Positions 54,724 through 64,000 are shown, counted from the stretch's first letter. The stretch: 64,000 nt of DNA from Bacillota bacterium (GCA_021799435.1 JAJZAN010000005.1:20042-84041), one strand, 5' to 3'. A program made the numbers and translations. The notes: generated by a model from the sequence alone, not told the origin.

Positions 54724-55971
54724 ATGGTGGATGAGCGGAAACACGACGGGGCTCCGAACGAGACGCATAACGAGATGGAAGAAGCGCTGAACATGGAGGA
54801 TTCCCTGGGATTCGGCATCGGCGGCGACGCCCGGCCCGGTGACATTCTCCGCGGCAGGGTGGTCCACATCTCGCAAGACGGCGTGTTGGTCGACGTCGGC
54901 GCCAAGTCCGAAGGGATCATCCATATGCGCGATCTAAGCCATCGGCGCGTCGAACGGGCTGACGAGGTTGTGCAGCTGGGTGATGAAATTTCGGTTTACG
55001 TTGTGGGTTACGAAGGCGACGAAGGAACGATGAAGCTGTCCAAGCGCCGGGCCGACGAGGAGTCTGCTTGGGAGCGCTTGGAGGATGCCCAAAAGAACAG
55101 CGAAGTGCTGGAGTCACCGGTGGTGGAAGTCGTGAAAGGCGGATTGGTGGTGGACGTCGGTCTGCGCGGCTTCATTCCCGCTTCGCTCATCGCCCCGGGT
55201 TTCGTGCACGACCTCGAGCCATTTTTAGGGCAAACCGTGCGTGTGCGGGTCTTGGAAATTGATCGCCACAAGCGGCGCGCCATTTTGTCCCGTAAGGATG
55301 TCTTGGCCGAGGAAACCAAGGCCAAGCAGGAAGAGGTCTGGTCCAAGATTGAAGAGGGGCAGGTCTGGGAAGGTACTGTGAAGAGCGTCACCGACTTCGG
55401 GGCGTTTATCGATTTGGGCGGCGTTGACGGCCTGCTGCATATCAGCGAAATGTCGTGGACACGCATTAATCATCCTTCAGAGATCCTTGAGGTGGGGCAG
55501 TCGGTGCGTGTCAAAGTCATCCGGCTGAACCCGGAAAAGGGCAAAATTTCTTTGGGTCTCCGGCAGGTGGAAGGAAGTCCCTGGGACAAGGCCAGCGAGC
55601 GCTACGAGGAAGGCCGTATTTACCGTGGTCAGGTGGTACGTTTGGCGCCGTTCGGTGTCTTCGTCCAGTTGGAACCCGGCATCGACGGCCTCGTCCACAT
55701 TTCGCAGTTGGCCGATTACCGGGTCAACAATCCTGCTGAAGTGGTCGAAGTCGGCGATGAGGTCGCCGTGAAGGTGATTCAGGTAGACCCAGAGCGAAAG
55801 CGCATTTCCCTCTCCAAGCGTGACGCCGATGCGGAAGGCGGTCTGGAGGCGGCAGCCGAGCCTCCAGCAGCCGAGGAGGCCGAAGAGGAGACTCCGAGGC
55901 GGATGACGGCGTATCACGCCGGTGACTGGGAGGACGAATTGGGTGACGGCGAGGAGCCCACGGAAGCCTAA
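54724..55971 (+). CDS. rpsA: S1 RNA-binding domain protein / 30S ribosomal protein S1 homologue
   Basis: Four S1 repeats (e.g. WEGTVKSVTDFGAFIDLGGVDGLLHISEMSW); acidic C-terminal tail; cmk-plsC-S1 order. Confidence 0.88.
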   Translation: MVDERKHDGAPNETHNEMEEALNMEDSLGFGIGGDARPGDILRGRVVHISQDGVLVDVGAKSEGIIHMRDLSHRRVERADEVVQLGDEISVYVVGYEGDEGTMKLSKRRADEESAWERLEDAQKNSEVLESPVVEVVKGGLVVDVGLRGFIPASLIAPGFVHDLEPFLGQTVRVRVLEIDRHKRRAILSRKDVLAEETKAKQEEVWSKIEEGQVWEGTVKSVTDFGAFIDLGGVDGLLHISEMSWTRINHPSEILEVGQSVRVKVIRLNPEKGKISLGLRQVEGSPWDKASERYEEGRIYRGQVVRLAPFGVFVQLEPGIDGLVHISQLADYRVNNPAEVVEVGDEVAVKVIQVDPERKRISLSKRDADAEGGLEAAAEPPAAEEAEEETPRRMTAYHAGDWEDELGDGEEPTEA

Positions 55972-55980
55972 AGCGCATCA

Positions 55981-56010
55981 AACCCCAACGAGCGTTGGGG
56001 TTTTTTCTTT
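55981..56010 (+). terminator. Intrinsic terminator after the S1 protein gene
   Basis: AACCCCAAC-GAGC-GTTGGGGTT followed by TTTT. Confidence 0.85.
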
Positions 56011-56059
56011 TTAAGGGCGCATTTACGAAACCTGTTCAATACAATGGATGGTGTTATTG

Positions 56060-56088
56060 TTAAGATTGTGTTAAGATAGAATTAAGAT
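56060..56088 (+). promoter_or_regulatory. Pho-box-like triple direct repeat upstream of pit
   Basis: TTAAGAT at 56060-56066, 56071-56077 and 56082-56088, exact 11-bp periodicity. Confidence 0.6.
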
Positions 56089-56119
56089 TCCATGATCGCC
56101 GTGATAGGAGGGACCGGGC

Positions 56120-57106
56120 ACGACCGTTGTTGACATTCTTGTTTTGATCTTGATCGCTGCATTCGCCGGGATTTCCGGGGTCAACGACGGGGGCAATTTG
56201 ATAGGTACGTACCTGTCATCCACGAGCATCCGTCCTCGGGTGACAGTGATGTTGCTGTTGGCCAGCATCCTGGCCGGCCCGATTATATTTGGCACCAGGG
56301 TCTCTCACACCATTGCAGTAGAGATCGTAAACTTTCAAGCCGCCGGCCACAGCGTTTTGGCTCTATCGCTGTTGGCAGCCGTACTCACGTTGGGGGTCAC
56401 CTGGCGCATGTCCATTCCGACCAGCACCACCATGGCCCTGGCCGGAGGAATGGTGGGGACGGCTCTTGCAGCTGGGCATCTCGACTGGATTCGGTGGGCC
56501 GGTATATTGAAGGTGTCGGTTGGACTGGTGGGTTCTGTCCTTGTCGGATTCGGTATTGCCTTTGTGGTGGCTTCGCTGTTATGGGTGCTCATGCGTCGAT
56601 ACCCGCGTGTGGGATTTGCCGGGGGACGCGCGCAGGCTGTCACGATTGTCCTGCAGGGACTGGCGTACGGAGCCAATGACCAGGAAAAGGCCATTGGACT
56701 GATGGCGGTATTCCTGATGTGGACGGCGCACCACAGCACTTATCATGTGACCTGGCTGGCCATCTTATTGCCGTGGTTGGTCTGGATGGGTGGCTTTTTC
56801 GGGGGAGGACTACGGATCGCTCGGACCGTGAGCGGCCATGTGGTGCGGTTGAACGACGTGGGCTCCATGTCCACCCAGTTGAGCGCCGCCGTGACGGTCG
56901 GCGCGGCATCGATCCTGGGTCTTCCGGTCAGCACCACCCAGACCACGGACGGAAGTTTGTTTGGTACCGGTACAGCGCTCAAACCCTACCATGTGCGCTG
57001 GCACACGGTCGGGAAATTTGCGAAAGTGTGGGCGTTAACCCTGCCTCTGGCGATAGCCATGGGCATGGTCACGATGGGAGGGGCCCGACTGGTGGCCGGC
57101 ATATGA
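56120..57106 (+). CDS. pit: Inorganic phosphate transporter (PiT family)
   Basis: (T)TVVDILVLILIAAFAGISGVNDGGNLIGTYLSS...GANDQEKAIGLMAVF (PiT GANDVANA-like signatures). Start placed at ACG 56120 on the basis of a GGAGGG 7 nt upstream; the ORF track starts at TTG 56144. Confidence 0.85.
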   Translation, partial: TTVVDILVLILIAAFAGISGVNDGGNLIGTYLSSTSIRPRVTVMLLLASILAGPIIFGTRVSHTIAVEIVNFQAAGHSVLALSLLAAVLTLGVTWRMSIPTSTTMALAGGMVGTALAAGHLDWIRWAGILKVSVGLVGSVLVGFGIAFVVASLLWVLMRRYPRVGFAGGRAQAVTIVLQGLAYGANDQEKAIGLMAVFLMWTAHHSTYHVTWLAILLPWLVWMGGFFGGGLRIARTVSGHVVRLNDVGSMSTQLSAAVTVGAASILGLPVSTTQTTDGSLFGTGTALKPYHVRWHTVGKFAKVWALTLPLAIAMGMVTMGGARLVAGI

Positions 57107-57138
57107 GAAACAACGACCTTAGTCAAGGAGGTGGCAAA

Positions 57139-57768
57139 ATGCGGTGGCGCGATTTGTTGACGGGAACCAGTGATAGTTTTCCGCAATTATTGTCCCGACA
57201 GTTGGAAGAAACGTTATTGATGGTGGAGGCGGTGCTGCATTACATTGCCGCTCCAACAGCTGACATGCGTGAGCAAATTGCCCATGAAGCGGGGGAGCAA
57301 GAACACCGCGCCGACGGGGTGCGGAGGGAGTTGATGGACCGGCTGGCTCAAACCTTTGTTACGCCGTTTGACCGAGAAGACATCAACGAACTGTCGCGGG
57401 CCATTGACGACATTGCCGATTACGCCGAGAACACCATCAAGGAGATTCGGTTGTACCAAGTAGAGCCCGATCGGTTTATCCACGACATGGTGGCCACCCT
57501 GCACGAGGCTGTCGTGGCCTTGGCGGAAGCGGTGGCAGCGCTCAACAACGACGGTCAAGTGTCCAATCGCCATGCGCTGACCGCGAAATCCCTTGAAAAT
57601 AAGATGGAGGGCCTGTATCGCAAGGCGATTGCGGGATTTTCGCCGGATACCCCGGTGCACTACCTGATCAAGATGCGGGAAGTGTACCGCCATCTGTCCA
57701 ATGCCGCCGACCGCGTCGACCTGGCGGCCAACGTGATTAACTCGATCGTCGTGAAACAGAACCTGTAA
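57139..57768 (+). CDS. DUF47/PhoU-like phosphate transport regulator
   Basis: EAGEQEHRADGVRRELMDRLAQTFVTPFDREDINELSRAIDDIADYAENTIKEI; paired with pit; RBS aaggaggt. Confidence 0.9.
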   Translation: MRWRDLLTGTSDSFPQLLSRQLEETLLMVEAVLHYIAAPTADMREQIAHEAGEQEHRADGVRRELMDRLAQTFVTPFDREDINELSRAIDDIADYAENTIKEIRLYQVEPDRFIHDMVATLHEAVVALAEAVAALNNDGQVSNRHALTAKSLENKMEGLYRKAIAGFSPDTPVHYLIKMREVYRHLSNAADRVDLAANVINSIVVKQNL

Positions 57769-57790
57769 ATCTCTCTTGGTCGACGAAAAG

Positions 57791-57835
57791 GGGCGCCGCC
57801 CCATTCGCGCTCTGCACGCGGGTGGAGAGGCGCCC
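57791..57835 (+). terminator. Candidate structured terminator/hairpin after the PhoU-like gene
   Basis: GGGCGCC...GGCGCCC outer stem with inner CGCG/CGCG; weak T-rich tail. Confidence 0.4.
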
Positions 57836-58164
57836 ATCCTTTCTGCAAAATTACAATACTGTCCAGTTTCTGAAGTGATATCCGGCCGCTCGTAGGCCCC
57901 CTCGGTGCGGACGAGTATGCGGAGCGTACAGCCTTCCGAAAACCCTCTCTGCCAAAACTGGTGAGGTGACGGCGGGGGGTGACCCTGCCGCGCCCCGTGA
58001 TGTACTGTGCAGCGCATTGGTGAGGCTCTGTCCCGAACCCGTCCGGGACAACCTGCAGTGGTCCGTCCAGATGCGGGACTGCCTCATTAATGATAACGCC
58101 GAACGGATCGAAAAGGTATCCGTTGATCCGCAAGATCCTGGATTTGCGTCGCGTCCCGCCCGGG

Positions 58165-58578
58165 TTAGTGGGGGAGAGCGGTTTTGCTTTCCAAAAGTAC
58201 ATCCGAATATCCCGTAACGGCTGTCCGGTCACCGACACGGACCTCGTGCGCCACCCTCGCCACGCCGTTGGAGAATAATTGCGCCACCGACAGGGTCACA
58301 GTAATGGTGTCGCCGACATAAACAGGGGCGCGATACTCGCTGTGCTGCACCAAGTATACGCTGCCTGGCCCAGGCAGACGCTGGCCCAGCATTCCTGAGA
58401 GCAACCCCATTACCAATGTGCCATGCGCAATGGGACGCCCAAAGCGGGAGGCTTCGGCAGCTTTGGGGTCCAAATGCAACGGGTTGAAGTCCTGAATGAC
58501 CGATGCGAAGCGCTTCACCAATTCCGCATTAATCAGAAAGTCTTGGCTGACTGAGTCGCCAATCGACAACATGGACAT
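58165..58578 (-). CDS. MaoC-like (R)-specific enoyl-CoA hydratase
   Basis: VIQDFNPLHLDPKAAEASRFGRPIAHGTLVMGLLSGML. Confidence 0.85.
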   Translation of the reverse strand: MSMLSIGDSVSQDFLINAELVKRFASVIQDFNPLHLDPKAAEASRFGRPIAHGTLVMGLLSGMLGQRLPGPGSVYLVQHSEYRAPVYVGDTITVTLSVAQLFSNGVARVAHEVRVGDRTAVTGYSDVLLESKTALPH

Positions 58579-58710
58579 TCCTCCAGTGGACGAGATTCTA
58601 TTCGTATTGAAGCATAATCCAAGGGCAAGGGGGAATCTCCATGCAGGGGATTTTCCGGCAGGGATTCCCCTGCACTATCCCGAACCATGCAGGATGTGGG
58701 AGGGAAAAAC

Positions 58711-59721
58711 ATGGCAGACATGCAACGTGTGATTTATTTTATTCAGCGTCCCCACGGGATGGTGACGCCGGATGCGTTCGAGATCCGTGAGGAGCGCGTG
58801 CCGCGGTTGACAGGCGATAAAGACGTTCTGGTCGAGACGGTCTACGCGTCGGTAGACCCATACATGCGAGGCCGCTTGTCAGCCGGAAAATCCTACACGG
58901 CGCCCTTCGCGGTCGGGCAGCCCATGGCAGGGGCCATGGTGGGACGGGTTGCCGACGGTGGACGATCCTCGCTCACCGCAGGGGAGTGGGTCTTTGGATC
59001 GTGGCCGTGGGCAGAGTACGCCGTGCTGCCGGAAACCTCGCTGAGGCGGCTCGATCCGTCCTTGCCACCCACGACCGCGCTTCACGTGCTGGGCTTAACG
59101 GGCTTGACAGCTTATGTTGGGCTGACCAAGTTCGGGCGCCCGCAGGCTGGGGAGCGCTTGGTTGTGTCAGGCTCGGCGGGGTCGGTGGGCAGTCTGACCG
59201 TCCAAATTGGGCGACTTTTAGGACTTGCCGTCTATGGCATTGCCGGCAGTGATGACAAGTGCCAATGGCTCGAGCAGCAGATGGGAGTGCACAAGGCTTT
59301 CAACTATCGTGCTGCGGACTTCGCCGACGCGTTGGCGGCAGGCCTGCAAGAAGGTGTGGATATATATTTTGACAACGTTGGAGGCGCCGTGACGGACGAG
59401 GTCCTGCGGCATTTGAATCCTCATGCGCGGATTGTGATATGCGGACAAATTGCCTTGTACAACCAGGACAAACCTGCCCAGCATCGTCCCTTGTTCTCTG
59501 ACCTGCTGATCTCCCGGGCGCAAGCCACCGGATTCATCGTTGGAGAGCACCAGGAGGAGTTCCCCAAGGCGTTGAAGCGCTTACAGTCTTGGTACCGCCT
59601 GGGGCAGTTGCACGCGGAGGAGAGCATCGCGGTCGGATTTGACCAGTGGATTAACGCCTTTCTAGGGTTGTTTGCAGGCGCCAATCGGGGCAAGGCTATC
59701 GTGCAGATTAAAGACGCATAA
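58711..59721 (+). CDS. NADP-dependent MDR oxidoreductase (zinc-independent, CurA/leukotriene B4 dehydrogenase-like)
   Basis: YASVDPYMRGRLS, VVSGSAGSVGSLTVQIGRLLGLAVYGIAGSDDKC, DIYFDNVGGAVTDEVLRHLNPHARIVICGQI. Confidence 0.9.
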   Translation: MADMQRVIYFIQRPHGMVTPDAFEIREERVPRLTGDKDVLVETVYASVDPYMRGRLSAGKSYTAPFAVGQPMAGAMVGRVADGGRSSLTAGEWVFGSWPWAEYAVLPETSLRRLDPSLPPTTALHVLGLTGLTAYVGLTKFGRPQAGERLVVSGSAGSVGSLTVQIGRLLGLAVYGIAGSDDKCQWLEQQMGVHKAFNYRAADFADALAAGLQEGVDIYFDNVGGAVTDEVLRHLNPHARIVICGQIALYNQDKPAQHRPLFSDLLISRAQATGFIVGEHQEEFPKALKRLQSWYRLGQLHAEESIAVGFDQWINAFLGLFAGANRGKAIVQIKDA

Positions 59722-59733
59722 AGGGGATTCGAC

Positions 59734-61227
59734 ATGGACCGGCACGGCGCTTGGATTGACGGCAAAGAGGCGGTGAGCGGGGAGTGGTCTCGGGTTCTAA
59801 ACCCAGCCACCGAAGAGGTTATCTCCGAGGCTGCCGTTCTTGACGTGGAGGCGGTAGACCGGGCGGTGCAGGCAGCCAAGCGGGCGTTCCCGGCTTGGAG
59901 CCAGGCGTCACCGGCGGAACGCAGTGTAGTGCTCACCCGGTGGGCCGACATTCTGGAGTCACGGGCCGAGGAGATGGCCCGAGTCGAAACGGCACAGACC
60001 GGCAAGCCCCTTCGCATGTCGCGGGATTTCGACGTCGCCTTTTCCATTGATAATCTACGCTTCTTGGCGGCGGCTGCGCGGCTCCCGCATGGAACCGTGC
60101 AGGCCGAATTTGCCGACGGGTTGACGAGTCGGATCCGACGCGAACCCATCGGGGTGACCGCGGGGATTGCCCCCTGGAACTATCCTCTCAACATAGCTGT
60201 ATGGAAGGCTGGACCCGCCCTGGCGGCGGGCAACACCACGATCTTGAAACCTGCCTTCAACACGCCGCTGACTGCACTTCTGCTGGCAGAGACCGCCCAG
60301 CAGGCAGGGATTCCCGATGGGGTGTTCAACGTTGTTACGGGACCGGGCCGCATCGTCGGCGATCGGCTGGCGGTGCATCCTGACGTTGGGATGATTTCCG
60401 TGACTGGCGACACCCAGACCGGCATTTCCGTCGCGCGGCGGGCCAGTCAAACCGTGAAGCGCCTGCACCTCGAACTGGGGGGCAAGGCGCCGTTCGTGGT
60501 CTTTGAGGACGCGGACTTGGACTCCGCCGTTCAAGGCGCATTGTTTGGCGCGTTCATCAATTCGGGTCAGGACTGCACCGCTGCTTCCCGCATCTATGTC
60601 GAGGACGGCATCTTTGGAGCGTTCATGGATCGCTTTGTGGACCAAGTGGATCAAATTCGGGTAGGAGATCCCATGCAAGCGCGCACCGAAATGGGACCCC
60701 TGATTTCCCGTGCACATCGAGAGCGGGTGTTTCAGCAGGTGCTGACCGCCCGCGAAATGGGTGCGCAGGCCGCTGTGGGCGCTGATCGATATCCATCCTC
60801 CGCGTTTCCGGAAGGATTCTATTACCCGCCCACCGTGCTCTTCCATGTCGACCAGAGTTGGCCCATCGTACAACAGGAGGTATTTGGTCCTGTGGTGGTC
60901 GTCCTCTCCTTTCGCGGCGAGGACCAAGCCATTCGACTCGCCAATGACTCGCCGTACGGACTAGCGGCCTCGGTCTGGACCCAGGATGTGAAGCGCGCCG
61001 AGCGGATGGCTCGGGCCATTCAAGCCGGTACGGTGTGGATTAATGACCATATTACAATGGTGTCGGAGCTGCCCCATGGGGGATTGAAACAGAGTGGGTT
61101 TGGCAAGGACATGTCTCACTACGCACTGGAGGATTACACGGTGGTCAAGCATGTCATGAGCAACCTCAGTGACGCGCCCACAAAACCGTGGCAATTTATC
61201 CGCGTCAAGTCCCATCGAGACGAGTAG
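59734..61227 (+). CDS. NAD(P)-dependent aldehyde dehydrogenase
   Basis: GIAPWNYPLNIAVWKAGPALAAGNTTILKPA, LELGGKAPFVVFEDADLD, NSGQDCTAASRIYV. Confidence 0.92.
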   Translation: MDRHGAWIDGKEAVSGEWSRVLNPATEEVISEAAVLDVEAVDRAVQAAKRAFPAWSQASPAERSVVLTRWADILESRAEEMARVETAQTGKPLRMSRDFDVAFSIDNLRFLAAAARLPHGTVQAEFADGLTSRIRREPIGVTAGIAPWNYPLNIAVWKAGPALAAGNTTILKPAFNTPLTALLLAETAQQAGIPDGVFNVVTGPGRIVGDRLAVHPDVGMISVTGDTQTGISVARRASQTVKRLHLELGGKAPFVVFEDADLDSAVQGALFGAFINSGQDCTAASRIYVEDGIFGAFMDRFVDQVDQIRVGDPMQARTEMGPLISRAHRERVFQQVLTAREMGAQAAVGADRYPSSAFPEGFYYPPTVLFHVDQSWPIVQQEVFGPVVVVLSFRGEDQAIRLANDSPYGLAASVWTQDVKRAERMARAIQAGTVWINDHITMVSELPHGGLKQSGFGKDMSHYALEDYTVVKHVMSNLSDAPTKPWQFIRVKSHRDE

Positions 61228-61235
61228 ACCGCTCC

Positions 61236-61262
61236 GCCCCCCGATCCGCGGGGATGGGGGGC
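61236..61262. terminator. Hairpin in the convergent intergenic region
   Basis: GCCCCCC...GGGGGGC with inner ATCC/GGAT stem; no T-run. Confidence 0.4.
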
Positions 61263-62543
61263 CTAACCCACATCAAAGCCCGACCAAAACGCTGCGGGAG
61301 GGCCCTCCACCCGTCGCAACGCCCGTGGCATAAGCCACAGGCCCGACAGCAGCACGCCCGCAACCGCGACCCAAAAGGCACCGCGCACACCCATCCATAG
61401 GGCCACGGGACCCGCCGCGAGCGCGCCGGCCACCTCCATGCCTCCGCCTAAAGCGCGAAAGGTCCCGTGTACGCGCCCGAGCCAGTGATCCGGGGTCTCT
61501 GATTGCTGAATGGTTGTGGCGCCAATCTCAAACATGGTGGCCCACATGTCCCCACCAAACTGGCCCACGAACAGCAGTCCGAACGCGAGCCACGCGGCAC
61601 CGTGCGCACTGGGTACGGCCAAGTTCAGAAGAGCGCTCGCCAGGTAGGTCACCCACATCATCCGCCCCAGACCCCATCGCGTCCTCAGGCGCCGATAAAG
61701 TCGGGTTCCAACCAGACTGCCCAGCCCGCCCAGGGTAATCAACAGGCCCAGCAAGAAAGGCGAGAGATGGAGCGTTTTTAAGACGTAGAGTTCGTAAAGC
61801 GTGGAAAAGAACCCGCCGAAAAACGCGCTTGAGCCCGCATTCCACAGCAGTGGCTTCAACACCGGATGCCGCGTCACACGGGACCAGACCCGGGACAGTC
61901 CTGCTAAAGACAACCGGCCGTCCTCCTCGAGGTCAACGGGCCGTGGATGCGGTTCAGGTCGGCGAATCTGCAGAACCGCCAGAGCCGTTGCAACATTGGC
62001 GACAGCGTCAAAGAGAATGGCTGCGGGTGCCCCCAGCCACTCGATCAACACACCCATCAAACCTGGACCTACCGTCTCCCCAATGGACTCGGCGGTTCCA
62101 GAAAGCTCGTTGCCTTCCTCGATCCGGTTCCGGTTCACCAAGGCCGGCAGGTACGCATGACGGGATACCGCAATAAGGACGCCGGCGGCCGAGGCCAGCA
62201 GGGTCACCAAGGCAATGGCCCCAAAGGCCAAGAGGTGGATCCAGAACAAAAGGGGAATGGCCAGCAGAACCGCCGCTCGCGCAAGGCTGGCGCCGACCAG
62301 GAGTGGCCGTCGGCGGGTTCGGTCAACCCAATGACCGACGAGGTTTCCGATGAGAAGCAGGGGCAGAGTGGCCAGCGCGGCCAAGATCCCCAGTTGCGGA
62401 GCAGTGGCGCCGGCCGCTACAATAGCGACAATTGGCAGGCCCTCGCGGGTAATCCGCGAACCGATCTCAGCAACCAATTGCCCGCCCAGATAGCGGCGGA
62501 CATCGGAATCATGCAGCAGCGGGAAGCGGTCTTGAACGTCCAT
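61263..62543 (-). CDS. MFS transporter
   Basis: 12-TM-type protein: GNLVGHWVDRTRRRPLLVGASLARAAVLLAIPLLF; GNELSGTAESIGETVGPGLMGVLIEWLG. Confidence 0.88.
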   Translation of the reverse strand: MDVQDRFPLLHDSDVRRYLGGQLVAEIGSRITREGLPIVAIVAAGATAPQLGILAALATLPLLLIGNLVGHWVDRTRRRPLLVGASLARAAVLLAIPLLFWIHLLAFGAIALVTLLASAAGVLIAVSRHAYLPALVNRNRIEEGNELSGTAESIGETVGPGLMGVLIEWLGAPAAILFDAVANVATALAVLQIRRPEPHPRPVDLEEDGRLSLAGLSRVWSRVTRHPVLKPLLWNAGSSAFFGGFFSTLYELYVLKTLHLSPFLLGLLITLGGLGSLVGTRLYRRLRTRWGLGRMMWVTYLASALLNLAVPSAHGAAWLAFGLLFVGQFGGDMWATMFEIGATTIQQSETPDHWLGRVHGTFRALGGGMEVAGALAAGPVALWMGVRGAFWVAVAGVLLSGLWLMPRALRRVEGPPAAFWSGFDVG

Positions 62544-62592
62544 ATACTCCGTACCATATCACACTGGGGAGCCATCAGGGCATCCCAGCACA

Positions 62593-62622
62593 GAGAAGCC
62601 GGCCCGAGGCGGCCGGCTTCTC
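62593..62622. terminator. 12-bp perfect inverted repeat between MFS and amidohydrolase genes
   Basis: GAGAAGCCGGCC-CGAGGC-GGCCGGCTTCTC. Confidence 0.6.
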
Positions 62623-62634
62623 AAAACGCAGATC

Positions 62635-63891
62635 CTAGAGGCAGTTCTTGACGACGGCTCCGCCCTTCATCACCCAGGCGATATTGTCGTTTACCCCTAA
62701 GGAGCGAATGTCCGCCAAGGGGTCCTGGCTCGAAATGACGACGTCAGCCTCTTTCCCGACCGACAGAGTGCCCACCCGATCCCCCCATTCCAGACAGTCG
62801 GCTGCCACGCGGGTACTGGCTACGATAGCCTCCATGGGCGACATGCCAATCTCGGTCATTAAAGCCAACTCTTCCAGGTTCGTGCCATGCGGACCCACGC
62901 CGCTGTCTGTGCCCATGGCAATCTTTACGCCAGCTTGGTAGGCACGCGCAATACTGTTTTGGTGGGCTTCCATGACGCGTTTGGACTTCTCGATCGCCCA
63001 CGCCGCGACCCGCTGGCCGTTTTCCGCAGCCTTCAACACCGATTGCGGTGCGATCAAGGTCGGCACCAGGTAGGTGCCATGCTCGAGCATCAAGTCAATG
63101 GCCTCGTCATCGAGATAGATCCCGTGTTCGATGGAATGAAACCCTGCCCGGATGGCGTTTTTGATGCCGGTGGCCGCCTGAGCGTGAGCCATCGCCTTCT
63201 TGTCGCCGTGCATGCGAGCCTCGTCTACGATGGCCTTGAGCTCTTCGAGCGTGAAGTGCGCATCCTCCGGATTGTCGGTGGGGCTCAGCACGCCCCCCGA
63301 TGTCGCCACCTTGATAACTTGAGCGCCGGCGCGGAGCACCTCGCGAACTTTCTTGCGCACGCCGTCCACGCCGTCGCACACGCCGGAGACGCGAAGCGGG
63401 CTGGTCAATGGCATCCCTAGAGAGGGGGAATATGCGTCACCGTGACCGCCTGTAATGGAGAGCATGGTCACGGCGATTTTTGAGCGCGGCCCCTTAATCA
63501 CACCCTCGTCGATGGCCCGCTGGATGCCGCGGTCGGCACCGCCAGCATCCCGCACGGTGGTCACGCCCGCTTCTAAGGTCCGTCTGGCGTATTCGGCCGT
63601 TTTCAGTACCAGATAGGTGTCAGGAACGAAATAGCGGTCCTCCGGACCAAAGCTCTGGGACGTTAAGTGCACATGACAATCGATCAACCCGGGAAGGATG
63701 GTGCCGCCCCGCGCGTCGACGCGCTCGACGGTCTCACCGTCGGGAACTCGAACATCGGCAGCCGCACCCACTGCCTCAATACGACCGTTGCGGACGAGCA
63801 CGGCGCCGTTTTGAATGGGGGCACCGCCTAATCCATCGATAATGGTGCCATTATATAAGTAGGTCAGACTCATCCTTATCTCTCCCCTCAA
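62635..63891 (-). CDS. Amidohydrolase family (imidazolonepropionase/prolidase-like) metal-dependent hydrolase
   Basis: GTILPGLIDCHVHL, TTVRDAGGADRGIQRAIDEG, SIEHGIYLDDEAIDLM, KIAMGTDSGVGPHGTNLEELALM. Confidence 0.92.
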   Translation of the reverse strand: MRGEIRMSLTYLYNGTIIDGLGGAPIQNGAVLVRNGRIEAVGAAADVRVPDGETVERVDARGGTILPGLIDCHVHLTSQSFGPEDRYFVPDTYLVLKTAEYARRTLEAGVTTVRDAGGADRGIQRAIDEGVIKGPRSKIAVTMLSITGGHGDAYSPSLGMPLTSPLRVSGVCDGVDGVRKKVREVLRAGAQVIKVATSGGVLSPTDNPEDAHFTLEELKAIVDEARMHGDKKAMAHAQAATGIKNAIRAGFHSIEHGIYLDDEAIDLMLEHGTYLVPTLIAPQSVLKAAENGQRVAAWAIEKSKRVMEAHQNSIARAYQAGVKIAMGTDSGVGPHGTNLEELALMTEIGMSPMEAIVASTRVAADCLEWGDRVGTLSVGKEADVVISSQDPLADIRSLGVNDNIAWVMKGGAVVKNCL

Positions 63892-64000
63892 TAAGGGCTA
63901 CTTCGCCGCCTCGAAAGGGAACTCCTGCCCAGTGCCGCGGCCCTCTGTGGGGCTGCCCAATTTGTGGTATAGTGCCAACGAACCTTAGGACGCGGGGGAA

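Noticed and set aside
56719-57138. N-terminal extension of the PhoU-like ORF
   Set aside because: Runs out-of-frame through pit; a strong RBS (aaggaggt) precedes the ATG at 57139.
1-64000. CRISPR arrays, rRNA operons, intact IS elements, prophage or restriction/defence islands
   Set aside because: No regularly spaced repeats, rRNA-like sequence, transposase or phage structural motifs were seen; XerD at 27851 is the housekeeping recombinase by context.

Overview
GC-rich chromosomal window from an endospore-forming bacterium. It looks like a deep-branching, Sulfobacillus-like Firmicute, but that is inferred from gene content and not from any search. Layout, left to right: (i) the C-terminal end of a CysQ-like gene, a membrane-anchored LuxR-type regulator and a MarR/DHA2-MFS operon (1-5.3 kb). 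(ii) A mixed block with a degenerate acyl-CoA-synthetase-like protein, hotdog thioesterase, PAP2 phosphatase, rhodanese and YetF-like protein. (iii) A co-directional run of ~19 catabolic genes (9.66-26.5 kb): enoyl-CoA hydratase, five SDRs, an IpdA/IpdB-type CoA-transferase, a hotdog dehydratase pair, glycerate kinase, HpcH/HpaI aldolase, a GlcD-GlcE fusion, an FAH-family protein and a FAD oxidoreductase. (iv) ald, xerD, deoB, pdp, dacF, spoIIAA-AB-sigF, spoVAC-AD-AEb-AEa-AF, lysA, scpA/B and gerW, a core sporulation neighbourhood. (v) An NHEJ operon (Ku, stand-alone ligase, stand-alone LigD-type polymerase, SNF2-family helicase) inserted between gerW and panC/spmA. (vi) spmA/spmB (convergent), ridA, rluB, pncB-like, aroH, cmk, plsC, an S1-domain protein, pit/phoU-like and a short acyl/aldehyde oxidation set, ending with an MFS transporter and an amidohydrolase. 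I found no rRNA, complete tRNA, CRISPR array or intact transposase. Most noteworthy: the four-gene NHEJ/SNF2 operon inside the sporulation cluster, the GlcD-GlcE fusion in an unusual catabolic island, an ANL-superfamily pseudo-enzyme, a triple 11-bp-phased Pho-box-like repeat before pit together with a likely ACG start codon, and good matches to sigma-F and sigma-G promoters at the expected sporulation genes.
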